A stretch of 31,132 bases of DNA from UBA3064 sp023258775 (lineage in GTDB: Bacteria > Pseudomonadota > Gammaproteobacteria > Burkholderiales > Burkholderiaceae_E): positions 1-31,132 of the forward strand of contig JBIKXS010000038.1 in the NCBI GenBank assembly GCA_044355655.1. The letters run 5' to 3'. This document shows, one piece after another, positions 30,828 through 31,132 of this stretch. Made by a program: the position numbers and the translations under genes. Position 1 is the stretch's first letter. Every line of letters begins with the position of its first letter. Under the pieces are notes generated by a model. It worked only from the letters and a program-made list of their open reading frames with translations, did not search any database and was not told the DNA's origin.

Positions 30828-31132
30828 GAAAGTGGGTTGGACGATCGCTGGGTGCTGCAAGGCCTCCAGAGGAAGGTCCGGACTCCATCGGACAAGGTGC
30901 TGGCTAAGGGCCAGGCGCAGCAAGTCAAGGTTGCCCTCGGGCAGTCAAGACCCAAGGCGACGGAAAGTGGCACAGAAAAGATACCGCCTGCCAGGTCTCG
31001 ACTTGGTAGGTAAGGGTGAAATGGTGGGGTAAGAGCCCACCGCGGCGTTGGCGACAGCGCTGGCAGGCTAAACCCCACCTGGAGCAACACCAAATAGGCA
31101 TGCGCGCGCCAGCCTTCGTGCTTGGCCCATCG
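30828..31132 (+). ncRNA. rnpB: RNase P RNA (class A), 3' end beyond the window
   Basis: The catalytic RNA of RNase P, which matures the 5' ends of tRNAs. Conserved class A segments are found in order: GAGGAAGGTCCGGACTCC (30869-30886), CACAGAAAAGATACCGCC (30971-30988), GGTAAGGGTGAAATGGTGGG then GTAAGAGCCCACCGCG (31009-31044), and AAACCCCACC, GGAGCAACACCAAATAG (about 31070-31098). The P3 arm is short, about 20 bases with a GCAA tetraloop (30850-30868 area). The first segment has GAGGAAGG where the usual form is GAGGAAAG. The 5' end is set at GAAAGTGGG by comparison with relatives and is approximate; the last part (P-helices to the 3' end) is not in the window. Confidence 0.95.

Overview
The window is about 31 kb of ordinary-looking chromosome from a betaproteobacterium, most likely of the order Burkholderiales. 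Pointers are an SSB of the Burkholderiales type, a bacterial-type AspRS with the RRRDHGG motif, a FmdB/DUF502/aspS/nudB block, a PyrC of the beta/gamma type, and a class A RNase P RNA. Coding density is high, there is no gene-free stretch longer than about 300 bases, and I see no tRNA, rRNA, CRISPR array, insertion sequence or phage gene. The species cannot be named from this sequence alone. Several genes appear to start with TTG.

Layout. 1-6.1 kb (+): the 3' part of an MFS transporter, ssb, a likely terminator and promoter, then a tightly packed run of FmdB-type zinc ribbon, DUF502 membrane protein, aspS, nudB and an endonuclease/exonuclease/phosphatase-family protein. 6.1-13.4 kb (+): a DNA-repair operon of the DNA-ligase-associated type: MBL-fold exonuclease, ATP-dependent DNA ligase, a DUF429 protein (predicted RNase H-like fold), Lhr-type DEXH helicase and PdeM-type metallophosphoesterase, mostly joined by start/stop overlaps. 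13.3-23.1 kb (mainly -): HAD phosphatase, sppA, HpcH/HpaI aldolase and 2-hydroxyacid dehydrogenase as one likely operon; a lone + strand cupin; then thioesterase, queC, nitroreductase, SDR, a second 2-hydroxyacid dehydrogenase and a second HpcH/HpaI aldolase. 23.2-30.8 kb (+): Atm1-type ABC exporter, tartrate/D-malate-type dehydrogenase, glycerate 2-kinase, pyrC, DUF3025 protein and a DenD-like dehydrogenase. From about 30.83 kb to the window end: rnpB, cut off at its 3' end.

How the genes may work together. The ligase block should process, unwind, trim and seal damaged DNA; the DUF429 protein sits inside it and is the best candidate for an unrecognised component. The aldolases, hydroxyacid dehydrogenases, SDR, TtuC-like and glycerate-kinase genes suggest catabolism of small hydroxy or sugar acids toward pyruvate and 2-phosphoglycerate; substrates cannot be fixed from sequence.

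The most unusual signal cuts across the gene list. Four proteins carry in-frame tandem repeats of different period (15, 18, 12 and 42 bp) in probable loops or linkers, PyrC carries a roughly 65-70 residue AT-rich internal insertion, and two gene junctions carry tandem duplications of the stop/start region. Together these look like repeated local duplication that has inflated linkers while keeping reading frames.
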